This document shows positions 36,898 to 48,954 of a stretch of 64,000 nucleotides of DNA, piece after piece. The DNA lies in contig JAULSR010000002.1 in the NCBI GenBank assembly GCA_030512295.1, forward strand, positions 5,332,001 to 5,396,000, given 5' to 3'. The stretch comes from Bombardia bombarda. Taxonomy: Eukaryota; Ascomycota; Sordariomycetes; Sordariales; Lasiosphaeriaceae. Below the pieces are notes generated by a model that worked only from the letters and a program-made list of their open reading frames with translations, searched no databases and was not told where the DNA came from. The translations under genes and the position numbers were made by a program. Positions within the stretch are counted from its first letter, which is position 1. Each line of letters opens with the position of its first letter.

Positions 36898-39479
36898 ACA
36901 GATCTATCCGGGACCCCTGCTGCATCGACAGAGCTTTTGTCATCTTTATTGTTTGTTAACGACATGCAGAACCGCTGGTTCGCTAAGAAAGTCGGCTACG
37001 CTAGCTGCCGGATAATGCTGCTTGTCGAGCTTTTCCCTCGAGTGATCGGAGGTTGCCTTCGGTCTGTTATCGAAGGGCTTGAACATGGGCTTGGAGCTTG
37101 AGCTTGAATATAGTTGTCGGCGTAATTAAGGCGAGGTATGTACCTGAGATAGAAGGTGTATCCGTGTGTACTGTTCACACCACTTGTTCTCTAGGTAGGC
37201 AACTTTCACACACATGGTACCGAGCATTTCATCAACAAAACCTACCAACCAACATACCTTATATTCGTATGACAGAATTTACCTTCACCTGCCTAAGGTG
37301 GGTAGTAGGCAAGTATAATACGGGGGATGCCTCGGGAGAGACGCAGGCTGCAAGACTACTACTGTAGGGTAGGTACTGCTTGCGGAAGGAATGCGCAAGT
37401 TTTTTCCTCCTCTCACCATCTTCCCTCCTCGCACGGAGTTAACGACTGGCGATCGACAAACAGGTGACACAAACCTTCTTGTCAAAAAGTAGGTAGGGAT
37501 CCTTGGCGCCCACGCGCCGTACTGTGTACACTTATTTTAGGGAGTCGCACGCTTGCAAGCGCTGACCAACAACACACAATTATGTATCATCAGGAGTGGG
37601 CGTCGCGCCGAGAGAAAGATCGTACGTAGGGACACGCGGATGACTGGATTTTATCCTACTGACTAGGCGCGTATGTGCTGCCCTTGGCCATTCGTGCTTT
37701 GTGACTTCACAGTCTGCCTTCCCTTTTTCGCTGGCGGTTGTGACACGTATATGTTGCTAGAGAGGCTTTGCACAGCAGGTAACATTGGATTGAATGTTGT
37801 CAAGGTCTAATCCGAGCAGCAAGCGCGGGCGTCGCCGCTGCCATCTTGCCTGCCAGCCCACTAAAAGAGGTTAGCGCTTTCTCGGTGGCGTCTTTCAAAG
37901 ACCACGCCTACTGCGTGCGGCGCACAGTACACAGTACAGACACCGCCTCCGGCCAAAAAAAAAAAAAAGAGTGAGAAGTGAACCCCTTGTCTGGACATTT
38001 GCATGCTATTGATTGTTGAGATGATGTGGTGAGTGACCTTAGCATCTAAACCGTGATACCCACCTAGCCAACCAGCCGGCTGGCCATAATGGTTTCCCCC
38101 CCAAGATATGTATCTACTTATCGTCCCCCCACGACTCCGTCTCGTGTGATTTCTTGGAGTTGTTTTGCGGTAGTGGTTTGACGGTTTAATAACACGGCAC
38201 GCACGCACGCGTCAAAGCAGGGAGCAGGAACAGGGGATGGAACACAGCCAATGGCATGCCCCCCGCTCCTCCGTTGAGAACAAGACATTGAGCACTCTGG
38301 GGTGTACTTGCATACCTTCGTCTGCCGGCTGCCAACTGCCCTGATGAGGAGTACTCCGTGTGAAATACGGTGTGTGGTGCAAAGAATGCACTGGGAACGA
38401 CCTACTGTGCCTAGGTAGCTGGTGCTGATAAATACCTAGGTACCTAAGTTTTGATGGAAAGCTAAGTTGGATGAATGGCGTTCAAAGTGAAAGCTTGCCT
38501 CATATGTGAGTTCCTTGACGAAGGTTTGAAGGCAACGCCGCGGCTGTTTGCCTTTTGCATAAACTATCGATCTCCCAACGTGACTACCGTCTGACTGCAC
38601 CCTCATCTTTGCCTCCTGAGTTTGGCATACCTGCGCTCGCTGGCTGGCTGGCTGCTGGCTGGGCTTGCTGATGTGCGCTTACGGGATACGGGATACGGAA
38701 TACCTGTCAGAGGTACTGATGTATGTACCTGCGAATACCGTAGCGGTCGGACTTATCGAGAACAATGCCAAGGTTACTGTTGCCTGTCTGTATACGGGCA
38801 GTATAAGTACTCCGTGCTCGGGGCTTTTTTTGACCGTCACATGAATCGAGTTGAAGACGCCCACGTTCCATTCATCACCGACGACTGCTGAAAGGTAACT
38901 TAACTTGTGCGCAACAGGAAGCATGATTCCCCTGCCTGTTTGGGCTCTCCGTCTTGCAAGTTGCAACCTCGTCGAGACGCTACTAGCCTCTTCAGACCAT
39001 GCCCATGTTCCCGAATCTGAGGTACCTAAGGTAACCAGTATGGAGGAAAGGCACGATCCGCCAAGTATAAAGTACCTCTGGTACACCTTACGCGCTGGAC
39101 ACCCTGGACGAAAGCTGGCACTGTGCTTGATGAGGTCACTCGTCATCCGGCGCCTGCTGTTCGCTGCTTCCCGAGAGCCGTATGCAAAGAAGGGAGCAGT
39201 TATGCAGTTCTAGGGTTGGGTGCTGCTGGCCTTCTCTTTGACCTCGAAATGCTCGTCGTACTGCTGCTCTTGTAGCACTGTTGTAGTGCTGTTTCCCTGC
39301 TGCTAGAGCGACCGGTACCGGGCGGACGCGGCACGCTTGGGAAAATTGCCATTCCCTCTGCCCTTGGCCAAGTTTTGGGGGGTTGCGAAAGTGTCGCTCA
39401 AGAAAGAGATCACGCTTCCGGTCGTTCTTACCACACAAGTAGCAGGGACTAACCCTTACCGTACCTCGGATTTACTTTT

Positions 39480-40506
39480 CTTTCTTTTTGCTATTCCTGA
39501 TTTGCCCTAAGCAAAACATTCATCCTAGCCATCTGCCAGTGGCCAGCCCCTCCATCCTCCGTAGTCCCGGGCCTTCTTTTGACCCTCCTTCTGTTCTCTC
39601 CCGTCTGCTGTCCGCTTTTAACTTCTTTCCCTTCTTCCTCCACAGTCCACAGCGCCCCCAGCGAACGTGGAATCCATTTCCCCCCCTCCACCCAAAAAAA
39701 TAACCACACTGCCTTGTGCGTAGCCATTGTAACCAATCTGCAGGGCGCACATCAAGGTTGAGCAGGAAAGCCAAGGGATTACTAGCAGTCCCCGACTGGA
39801 CACGGTCTAAAGGTTTCTGCCGTCCTAGTGAAGGTTCCTGACCAAGAAAAAAAAGCCCTTCACTCAATCTGAAAGTGGAGCCGTCCTCGAAAAATTTCCC
39901 ACGTTTGGTTCCACCCTAGGCCCCAAGGTACCCAACGGTTGTCTGCGGACCAAAAAAGACTGTAACCCACCTTTGGCCACCGCCCACCATCAGCCAAGTA
40001 CCTGACAGCTCCCCCCCCAAAAAATAAAAAGGGCGCCGCAGCACAAAAAGAGAGGTCTCCACTCCGACTTTCCACTCGAACCTGTCCATTTCTCTCCACT
40101 TACACACTTACCACATCTTTTCCCTTTGAGCCTCATCTTTCCGCTTAGGATATTCTCCACATACCTGAGCACTCCTCCAGCTTGTCGCCGGCCTCACGAT
40201 ACCGGATCGCAGCTGAGGGTTCACCAGAGCTCGGTCGGCCAACATCAATCCAAGGGAGGAAGAAGCATCCTCGCCATTGTTCACCACCACAACGGAACCG
40301 GATTGACGCGAAGCTGTCAAGCCAGGACTCGGGACACTCAGACGGCACGGAGAAATATCTTGTTGCTACCCAAGTTAGGCATTGGTGTCTAGGGGCTCAC
40401 GCTTAAGCTGCGCGCGCCTTTATCGACAAGACCAGAAAACCTTTCGCGTCTCGGCCCGGATGGTTTTTCTGTGTTCGTCGCATCAGGGTAGTTTTCAGGA
40501 CGGATT
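39480..40506 (+). promoter_or_regulatory. Pyrimidine-rich promoter and leader of the C2H2 factor
   Basis: The plus strand is strongly CT-rich at about 39536-39660 and again around 40030-40150, as in core promoters of filamentous fungi. The transcript leader is therefore probably several hundred bases long and may hold short upstream reading frames. No conserved coding sequence is seen before the ATG at 40507. Confidence 0.45.
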
Positions 40507-43482
40507 ATGGACGGTTTGCCGCATTACTCGACGAATGTCATAAACACGTCGGCGGCTTCGTATCCTTCGCCATCAGCCATTTCACCGCATCAGCTACAGC
40601 AGCAGACTTCGGCAGCCCCCCTCAGACGCTGCCCCCGCTCCAGCCCAGCAACTCGGTCATGCAGCAGCCGTCTTACGGCAGCTATCCTTCGCACGCTCCT
40701 AGGACGCCAGCAACTCCCAACACCCCCGGTTCTGCCAACAATATGGCCAGCTACCCGCCCCCTCCCCCGCAGAACGCCGGACGCGGTGGTGCCTATCCGA
40801 TGATGAACAACAATCCTTACCCCCCGCAGTATACCTCGTCTTCCATGATGCCTCAGACGACCACGGCTGCCTCCCACCCTCAGCCTATTGCGCCCGCTCC
40901 CACCTCGGGCAGAGCCCCTCCGGTTCTCCGTCCGATGCCCGCAGGAGGTGTTATGCCCCAGCCAGGCATGAACTCGCCCTACGGACAGAGCCCTCTGATG
41001 CCGCAGAGCTCTATGCTTTCCGAAGGTGACCAGCCAACCCATGTGGTCGGATCTCAGGGTCGTCGCGGGATACTGCCTAGTGCCCCAGGAAAACCCGCCG
41101 CCCCTGCCGCTGGTACTGCGGCCAAGAACCAGATCCCACAAAAAGATGCAGATGGAAAGTTTCCCTGTCCCCACTGTACTAAGACTTACCTGCATGCGAA
41201 ACACCTGAAGCGCCATCTACTTCGTCGTAAGTTCCTGTCTTTACTTTGATAGTGACCGTAACTTGACAGTTTTCGCAGATACCGGCGATCGGCCCTACAT
41301 GTGCGTCCTGTGCCGCGATACATTTTCCCGCAGCGATATTCTCAAGCGTCACTTCATCAAGTGCTCTGTTCGTCGCGGCAACCCCACCGGGGCAAGCCAT
41401 CTATCCCACCCCCAAGCGCATGTTAAGAAGAACGCCGGAGCTCAGCAGAAGCCTATGGGTGCTGAGGGCGATGTTAATCATATTAATGGTATGGGTAACA
41501 TGCCTGCCGACGGGATGGTTCACCCGTTTGGTCTTATCCCCTCGTCTGATGGGATGAGCAACATTGCCAACGATCAAAGCCAGCTTTCGAGGTCCAGCAG
41601 CATCAATAACGATGCGAATCGCGACAGAAGAAGCATGACGGGGTCGGTAATGGGCGCCTCGACTCGTGGCGGCAGCTTCGACCAGAGTTACAACGGCGGT
41701 GACGTTTCGAACAACATGACCGCCAACATCAACCCGCAATTGGCGAATTACAGCATGCCGCAGAATCAGAATGGCATGCCTATGTTTGGAGGATCAGGAT
41801 CGACCGATTGGTCGCAGATGTTCCAGGCTGGTGCGCAACCCACCTACGTCAATAACTTCCCTCCTAATGTTGGACAGACTCAGACCGCAATCAAACAAGA
41901 GCCTAATGCTGAACCTGCACGAGCGGTCGGCATTCCTGACGGCGATCCTATCGAAACTCCCCTCACCCTCTCGTGGGGAGTGCCGTCGACATCCCCAAAT
42001 TCTTATCAACAACTCTCTACCAAAGTCATTAGTTTTCTGTATCCCACGGGCACCGCCACGAGGCCCACGACCACCGGTGTCCTGAACCAATACTTTCAGC
42101 CAGATAATATCCGCGATTTCCTCGAGAATTATACTCACTTCCATACCCATTTCTCGATACTTCACATTCCCACGTTCTGCGTGATGGATGCTTATGTCGG
42201 TCTCGTCGCGGGGATGTGCTGTGTTGGAGCTTGCTATTCTAATCCTGATCGCGTATCTGTTGCTAACATCCGTGAGGTGATGCACTTCCTCAAGGCCGCC
42301 CTCGAAGGCTCCTCTCGCATGTTCGCCTCCTTATCCGAAGACGCGCGACCCAACGTTAAACATGAATGCGAGTCTTTTGGTGGCAGCATGACAGACATTG
42401 AAGAGCTACAGGCCATAATGCTCTGTCAGTCTTTGTTTCTGTGGCATGGCACGCCATTGCAGCGAGAAAATGCGCAGAGAACCTTTCCTTTGATCGCCTC
42501 GTTGGCCCGAAATGCTGGCCTGCTGAACGTCTCCAAAGATATGTCCAAGCTCAGCCCCATCCACCAACCGGATTTTGTACCACAGACTGTAACGGCGGCC
42601 GATTTCAACTGGGTGAGCTGGACTGAGCAGGAGAAGCGTATCAGAATCATGTATTTCATCTTTCTTTGCGATGCGGCTCTCGGACTTTATTTCAATACTG
42701 GCCCAGAATTCGACGCCTTCGAGATTCACCTTCCCTTGCCAACGGATGACGCAGCCTGGGATGCAAATAACGCAGTCGAGTGCGCAGAAGCGCTTGGACT
42801 TTACGGTCTTCAGCCTGCGAAGATGCGCAATCCAGATGGAACTCAAAGGTGCAATCAACCTCAAATGCATTTGGTTCTCAAAGCTCTCCTGAACAACTCT
42901 TATCAAATGCAACCTGGGGCAACCAATCTGTATGGAAAATTTATCCTGATTCATGCCTTGTTGGCGATGATGAGGCGGGCTCAATCGGACGGAAGCGTAA
43001 CCATCAACACCGGCTCCACCACGCCTCTACCCCTAAATGCTTGGTTCGCAGGAGTCCACCCGGGCAGTGGTCGGGCAACGCCTGTGGATCACGGTGTCAA
43101 TCTTCTCGACCCACAAACGGTCAAGACCTTTTGGACCGCCTTGGAAAAGTTCAAGGCCAATTGGGACAATGACATGGCTGTCCAGTTTCCGCCAAATGGG
43201 CAAGTCCACCTCCGGCGATACGGGTTTTCTAGGGACGGCATACACTTCTATTGGCTGGCGACGTATCTGCTAAAGAACACTCGGGCAATCGATTTGCAAA
43301 GGTCCCCGGATCAGCGATTCACATACATCTTTCACTTGTTGAGATCCGTTAAGAACTGGGTCATGTCGGATGGTGCCTCTCGTGGAGAGGAATTAGGATC
43401 GGTTGGAGCTATTGACGAGGACTATGGGGTGACGGATTTGACTACGGACATGACGCAGCTTTTTAGGCCACTTCCTCGTTAG
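40507..43482 (+). CDS. C2H2 zinc-finger transcription factor with fungal-specific TF domain (one frameshift)
   Basis: Exons are 40507-41226 and 41279-43482. The N-terminal region is rich in Pro, Gln, Ser and Asn (ASYPSPSAISPHQLQQQ, then QTLPPLQPSNSVMQQPSYG). Two zinc fingers follow, split by the intron: CPHC...HLKRHLLRH, and CVLC...HFIKC, whose last ligand is Cys rather than His. The C-terminal half is a fungal-specific transcription factor domain (FLENYTHFHTHFSILHIPTF, GMCCVGACYSNPD). The frame breaks at a run of six C (40616-40621). One extra C joins TSAAP to PQTLPPLQPSNS and makes the exon phase correct, for about 974 residues. A DNA-binding regulator is certain; its target and orthologue are not, so no symbol is given. 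It sits downstream of the gene desert. Confidence 0.88.
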
Positions 43483-44615
43483 GTGAAGTCACCAAGAATT
43501 TCGGCTGCTCAGGCGGGTGCAACTAGGAGCGGAGGCAGCGGCATGTTATGACTCAGCGTTCTGGCGAATATTTCCTTTGCATTAATGGCGTTTGTCCCCC
43601 CCTTTTGTTCAGGGGTACTGTGTTTTCGTTTTCGATCTATTTTCATTTTCTATTTGAGTTCCTTTACATTCATGTGGTCTTCCTGGCTTTATTCTCTACA
43701 AAAAAAAAGTCTGACGGTTCCCCTTGTTGCATCAGTCTGGCACAACGGTGGTTATTTGCTTTGCATCATGGGGGCGGGTTGCGATGATAGATTTGGTACG
43801 GCTTTGCATTAGAGACGTCTTCCCATTCCCAATGACAGATAGACTGAGGAAGGAGGCTGGAGCGGTTCGTGTCTGGTCTTCGTGTTCTGAAGAGAATTGT
43901 TTACGGTATGATGGCTCGCCGCCGCAGTGATGACCTTTTCACTTCGTCCTTCGTCTCGTCTTTGTTGGCTGTTTAGTTTATACAACCGAAACCTGAAAGT
44001 CTGAACGGCTTGACGCCTCCGATGGAGGAGTGGGTTTCCTTTTTTCTGATGTGACAGGGGGGCTGATTTGTGGCGGCTCAATGTTTCATGAGGAAAAGCA
44101 GGTTTTGAGAGCAGTGTCTCACTGCGAAATGGAAAAGCATGCTCAGAGAATGTATATCAGTGTCAGACATTTACATCTACATCTTAGAGTGGGCTTTCGC
44201 CGATTTAGAATTAGAAATACAGACAAAAAGCATCTTATGGTATGCCCAGGCGTTGGCGCCCAGACAGACAAAATCTTGTCAGAGTTCCATCCTTTACTTA
44301 TTGTACAATGATCGACACCCAATTAACCCAGCAATGTGTAATTGTGCGCTGGACAAGATATTATCTTGGTACGCTCGTAAATCGCTCCATGCCTTTCACT
44401 TGCGGTCACCGCACCCCGTCTTAAGTGAGACTGCCCCATTCTGGGGGCTGCCTGATCCCTCGGTAGACTGTATTCGCATTTATGCATAAGTCCAAAACCG
44501 AAAACTAAGAGAGTAGTAGACGCCAGGGTATGAGGAGCTCTCAAGTTTAATGGCCTCCCACCCACTTTGTAACCGGTACTGGCGCTCAATGTTCAACAGA
44601 ACCTAGAGCTTTGCG
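43483..44615. other. Intergenic between convergent genes
   Basis: About 1.1 kb of 3' flank between the transcription factor and the small membrane protein gene. No gene is supported. Confidence 0.55.
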
Positions 44616-44933
44616 TCACTTGTCTTGATCCTTGACGGGTTCGACAGTTCTGATTTTGGGAACCATTCTGCTCAAATCTTCCATGTCCTTGTCTGTTGGC
44701 TTGAGGCCGAGTTTCTCCTCAGTCTTGTCGACGACGAGCAGGCCGGCCACGCCCCAGGCGATGAGACTCAGGCCAAGGCCCACTTGGGATTTGAAGGTGA
44801 GGTTGCGGTAGAGTCTTTTTGGTATTGGTTAGATGATTGGTTGTGAGTGTGTGGGGGGTGTTAAGGGAGAGTAGATAGAGGTCCAAGGTATGTGGCTTGT
44901 ATAGAGTTCAGTGACTTACTGAAAGATGGACAT
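44616..44933 (-). CDS. Small single-pass membrane protein of 70 residues, function unknown
   Basis: Minus-strand exon 1 is 44933-44920 (14 bases, MSIFQ with its last codon completed by exon 2) and exon 2 is 44814-44616. The protein reads LYRNLTFKSQVGLGLSLIAW in its first half, then VAGLLVVDKTEEKLGLKP, and ends VEPVKDQDK. One hydrophobic segment (about residues 17-34) preceded by basic residues suggests an N-in membrane protein, possibly mitochondrial inner membrane. I do not recognise the family. Support comes from in-phase GTAAGT/AAG borders, a clean stop, and the divergent arrangement with the uL29m gene about 0.5 kb away. Confidence 0.65.
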
Positions 44934-45440
44934 GGCTTCGCGCTCTCTCTCTCCGTCTCTCGCTCTCTATCGATGTTCTGTCGTGAGTGTTATGCTCGTG
45001 AACTTGAAATATTAACATCCGAGTGAGTACATGAAGGGTCGGGGCGGCTGGATGAATGAAGGTCTCAGAATAGGACCAGTAAGATAGCGTTAAGCCGGTA
45101 GGGTAAGGAGTTGAAAGCTGCTTGCTTAGTAGTAGCCGGTCACAACAGATCTAACCAACTAGGGTTAGTCAATCTACTAACCACAGACCACCTGGTCAGC
45201 GGAGTAGGTTGATCCGGCAAAAGAAGGGACAAGTGCAATTGAGTTGAGCGGGAGCTCGGGCCCACCCAAATTTTATAGTTCCCGGGTGTCAGGCCGAGTC
45301 TCGTCTCGTCTCGCCTCGATTCGAATGCTGTCGCTTGCCCCGTTCGAAGCACCCGACCGACCGACGACGACGACGACGACAACGAAGGCGGCTCTGACTT
45401 CTCACTCCACGGCGCAGACAGGCCGATCAAATAATAATCG
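44934..45440. promoter_or_regulatory. Shared promoter region of the small membrane protein and uL29m genes
   Basis: 507 bases between divergent start codons. It contains a CGA trinucleotide run at about 45362-45379 close to the uL29m start and a TCTCTC-rich stretch near the other gene. Confidence 0.45.
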
Positions 45441-46377
45441 ATGACGAACCCGGCGTCGATGCGGCCCGCGATGGGCGCGTTGCTTCAGTCGTGCAGAGCA
45501 GGCGCACACATACGGCCTTCGTCATTGCCTTCTTCCTCCTTGAATCCGTCACTACAACACACGGCCGCCATCTCCACCACCTCCTCCCTCCTCAAACGCC
45601 ACAACTATAAGGGTGCGCGTGACAATAGTGACAAGAACAAGACGCGCGGCGAAAGTGCGATACGGCAGACGGGCACGCGATGGAAGCTGTCGGTCTCGGA
45701 CGATCCGCTGCCGCAACCCGTCAAACCTGAGCACATTCCCGCCCAAGTTACAGACCCAAACCACGGTCTGTGGGACTTCTTCTTTGACCGCAAGACGGTT
45801 GCGCAACCACCTACCGAGGACGCAAAGCACGGCCGCGGCTGGATGGTGGAGGAGCTGCGCCAGAAGTCGTGGGACGACCTGCACCGCCTCTGGTGGGTAT
45901 GCGTCAAGGAGCGCAACCGGATTGCCACGGCCAACTGGGAGCGCACCAAGAGCCAGCTGGGTTATGGCAAGGCCGAGGCCACGGCCCGTGATGTCGAGGT
46001 ATGCAGACACAACAACAGCAGACAGAAATGCTCTACCTACCCCTTTCCTTCCACCGCGCAGCCCAGCACGCTGACTGCTTGTGCTTGTTTTACTTGCCTA
46101 GGTTCGACGTACTATGCGTGCTATCAAGCACGTGCTTACAGAGCGCTTCTATACGTGGGAGGATGCGGTGAAGCTGGCTGAGACGGACCCGGAAGTGAAC
46201 TTGACGGGCAACGGCGAAGCCTACACGCCGACTGAATATCTGGAAGAGCAGCACCTGAGCGAGGAGGAGCCAGTCCCCGAGGAAGAGGAAGGCGCAAAGA
46301 AGGAGGCGGGTGCGGCAACGCTAGATCCTGCCGCATTACCCGAGTCCAAGACACAGGGCGAGGCCCCGAGGTTATGA
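45441..46377 (+). CDS. MRPL4: Mitochondrial large-subunit ribosomal protein uL29m (Mrpl4)
   Basis: Exons are 45441-45998 and 46102-46377, giving 277 residues. The protein is the mitochondrial counterpart of bacterial L29, near the peptide exit tunnel. The first 55 or so residues are Ser/Arg/Ala-rich like a targeting sequence. The L29/MRP-L47 core is visible as HGLWDFFFDRKTVAQPP, GRGWMVEELRQKSWDDLHRL, WWVCVKERNRIATANWER and, across the intron, VRRTMRAIKHVLTERFYTWE. The C-terminal tail is acidic (EEEPVPEEEEGAKK). A start at the next Met (MRPAMGALLQ) would also keep the targeting sequence. Confidence 0.92.
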
Positions 46378-47134
46378 TTAGGATCTTGAACACCAATTGT
46401 GTCGGCATGATCAGATGGCAAGATATGGCTAGAGACGACAAGAGGGAGGAGGGGGTGGCGTGTCCGTTGTACCCATTGTGTACCCATGTATCCATACATA
46501 TTCCATCAGCAATCTACCTGTACAGATAGTGTAATGAGCATATAAGGTAACCATGCTGTGTTTAGTAGGTTGGTATTCAGCGTATATACAATGTACCCAA
46601 AGCACCTTAAAACATGAAAGGCCGTGCATGCGTGCAAAATAACGTGGAGATATTGGACTTCAGAGGTCTGAGCTGAAGAGGTCCCACGCGGTGCAGATAT
46701 GGCGCTTGGTAGGGGGGCCCGGGGCTAGGTGACAGGTGTGAGCGGGAGAGTGGCTATTAAACTCCTTCAATCATCAAAGAAAGCCCCCCTTGAGCGGGGT
46801 CCCCATGCGCCCCTCATTCCCCCCACTAGTGCCACCACCTGCCTCCCTTCCCTGCCTACCGACCGCCTGCTGCTGCTACCACGGCGTGCTACTGCTGCTG
46901 CTCCCGCCAGCCACAACTCGAAACATTCTGGAACCTGGAACCTGGGACCCGACCAACCCATCCCATCTTGTCGTGAACAACAACTTTTAATCATTCTTGT
47001 CTTTCCCCATCCTGCTTGCTTCTTCTCAGCCCGCCTGTTTTCAGCTATTCTATTCATTTCGCCTTGTTTCGCTCTATTCCCCCACCGCTGCTCCTCCAAC
47101 GCCCAAGCTCCGCACCGCAGCCGCAGCCGCAGCC
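46378..47134. other. Intergenic upstream of GDI1
   Basis: About 0.76 kb with no gene. The second half is CT-rich (about 46800-47100) and forms the likely GDI1 core promoter and leader. Confidence 0.5.
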
Positions 47135-48954
47135 ATGGACGAGATCGCCAAGGAGTACGATGTCATTGTGCTGGGCACAGGACTGACTGAGTGCATCCTC
47201 TCGGGCGTGCTCAGCGTCAAGGGCAAGAAGGTCCTCCACATCGATCGCAACGACCACTATGGCGGGTTCGTTGCCCCCGTCCTCTTTTACCCCCTTTCAC
47301 CCGACGGCGGAGCAAGCTTGGGAGCATGGAGACGGACGACGGGCAATAAAGTGCTGACCGCCTTCTCTTTCATGTAGCGAGGCAGCATCAGTTAATCTCG
47401 AGACGGTATGTCGCAATCTCCAAAGAAAGCCACACATAACCCCCGTCTTGTCTAATAAAGATATACTCTCCAGCTCTTCAAGAAGTATGGCAACTACGCC
47501 AAGGGCACCGAGCCCTGGAAGAAGTACGGCCGTTCCAACGACTGGAACATTGACTTGGTGCCCAAGCTTCTCATGTCTTCGGGCGAGCTCACAAACATCC
47601 TTGTCTCGACCGACGTCACCCGATACCTCGAGTTCAAGCAGGTTGCCGGCAGCTATGTGCAGCAGGGTGCTGGGTCCAGGGCTACCGTTGCTAAGGTGCC
47701 CTCGGACGCCGTTGAGGCCCTGCGGTCGCCCCTGATGGGCATTTTTGAGAAGCGTCGCATGAAGAGCTTCATCGAGTGGGTTGGCTTGTTCAACCCTAAG
47801 GACTCTTCAACACACAAGGGTCAGTCATATCAACCCCTTTTCCCTCTTATGGTTCCGTCTTCTCCAGACGCTCTTACTAACGCGGCTGCTTCGTCACAAA
47901 CAGGTCTTGACATGAGCGCATGCACCATGAAGGAAGTCTACGACAAGTTCGGGCTCGAGGCCACGACCAAGGACTTCATCGGCCACGCCATGGCGCTCTA
48001 CCCGACCGACAGCTACCTGGACACAAAGGGCGGCGCCCCCGAGGCGATCGAGCACATCCGCCTGTACGGCAACAGCGTGGCGCGCTACGGCAAGTCGCCC
48101 TACATCTACCCCCTCTACGGCCTGGGCGAGCTCCCCCAGGGCTTCGCCCGTCTCAGCGCCATCTACGGCGGCACCTACATGCTCAACACCAACGTGGACG
48201 AGATCCTGTACGAGGGCGGCAAGGCCGTCGGCATCAAGGCCACCATGACGGGCGTCGAGCCCGAGATGAAGTTTGAGACGCGCACAAAGATGATCCTCGG
48301 CGACCCCAGCTACTTCTCCGACAAGGTCAAGGTCGTCGGCCATGTGCTCCGCGCCATCTGCATCCTCAAGCACCCGCTGGCCAACACCAACGACAGCGAC
48401 TCGTGCCAGCTCATCATTCCCCAGTCGCAGGTCGGCCGGAAGAACGGTAAGCTAACCATACTCCCTCCCCATGTCTCCATACACCCTACCTTGTCAGCTA
48501 GCCAGACCCTAACCCCCTATCCCCCTAATCAGACATCTACATTGCCTGCGTCTCATCCGCGCACAACGTTTGCCCGAAGGGCTACTGGATCGCTATCGTA
48601 TCCACCATCGCCGAAACGTCTGCGAACCACCACGTCGAGCTCGGCCCCGGCCTCGAGCGCCTCGGCAAGATCGAGGAGCAATTCATGGTAAGAAACATCC
48701 GCCCCCTCCCTCTCCACTGTATGATATCAGCATGCCAACTGATCTCACTTAACCCACAGGGCCCACCCGTTCCTCTCTATGAGCCGCTCACGGACGGCAC
48801 CAAGGACAACATCTTCATCTCCAAGAGCTACGACGCAAGCAGCCATTTTGAGACGGCGACGGACGATGTCAGGGATATCTACCGCCGCTGTGCTGGTGAG
48901 GAGCTCGTGGTCGAGGGTCTCCGGGAAGGTATCCAAGTCGCCGATGAGGCGTAA
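47135..48954 (+). CDS. GDI1: Rab GDP-dissociation inhibitor
   Basis: Exons are 47135-47265, 47378-47405 (28 bases), 47474-47819, 47904-48446, 48533-48687 and 48760-48954, giving 465 residues, standard for the family. GDI extracts prenylated, GDP-bound Rab proteins from membranes and keeps them soluble for recycling. The dinucleotide-fold motif VLGTGLTECILSG begins the protein. HIDRNDHYGGEAASVNLET is assembled over three exons, and the Rab-binding region contains FKQVAGSYVQQG and the conserved MSSGELTNILV. The first donor is the weak GTTCGT. This is the general partner of the Rab cycle in which the Gyp8-like GAP also acts. Confidence 0.97.

Larger units (their letters stand above)
31100..39480. 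other. Gene desert, right part
   Basis: About 8.4 kb without a supportable gene. It holds 16 T (32912-32927), 19 C (35269-35287), CTGC repeats (35389-35403 and 35660-35680), an ACTGACTGG repeat (about 35689-35713), and several palindromes of the AGGTACCT/CCTAGG type (36408-36421, 36879-36897, about 38439-38452, about 39021-39032). Open frames are short, overlap each other on both strands and encode no recognisable motif. Confidence 0.55.

Noticed and set aside
26725..40506. Transposon or RIP-degraded element filling the gene desert
   Set aside because: No transposase, reverse transcriptase or integrase segments are visible in any frame, no long terminal or inverted repeats are evident, and the sequence is not consistently AT-rich as expected after RIP.
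40616..40621. Programmed ribosomal frameshifting at the C runs
   Set aside because: No known slippery-site family fits, the genes involved are not known to use frameshifting, and the same missing-base pattern in four unrelated genes is better explained by homopolymer error.
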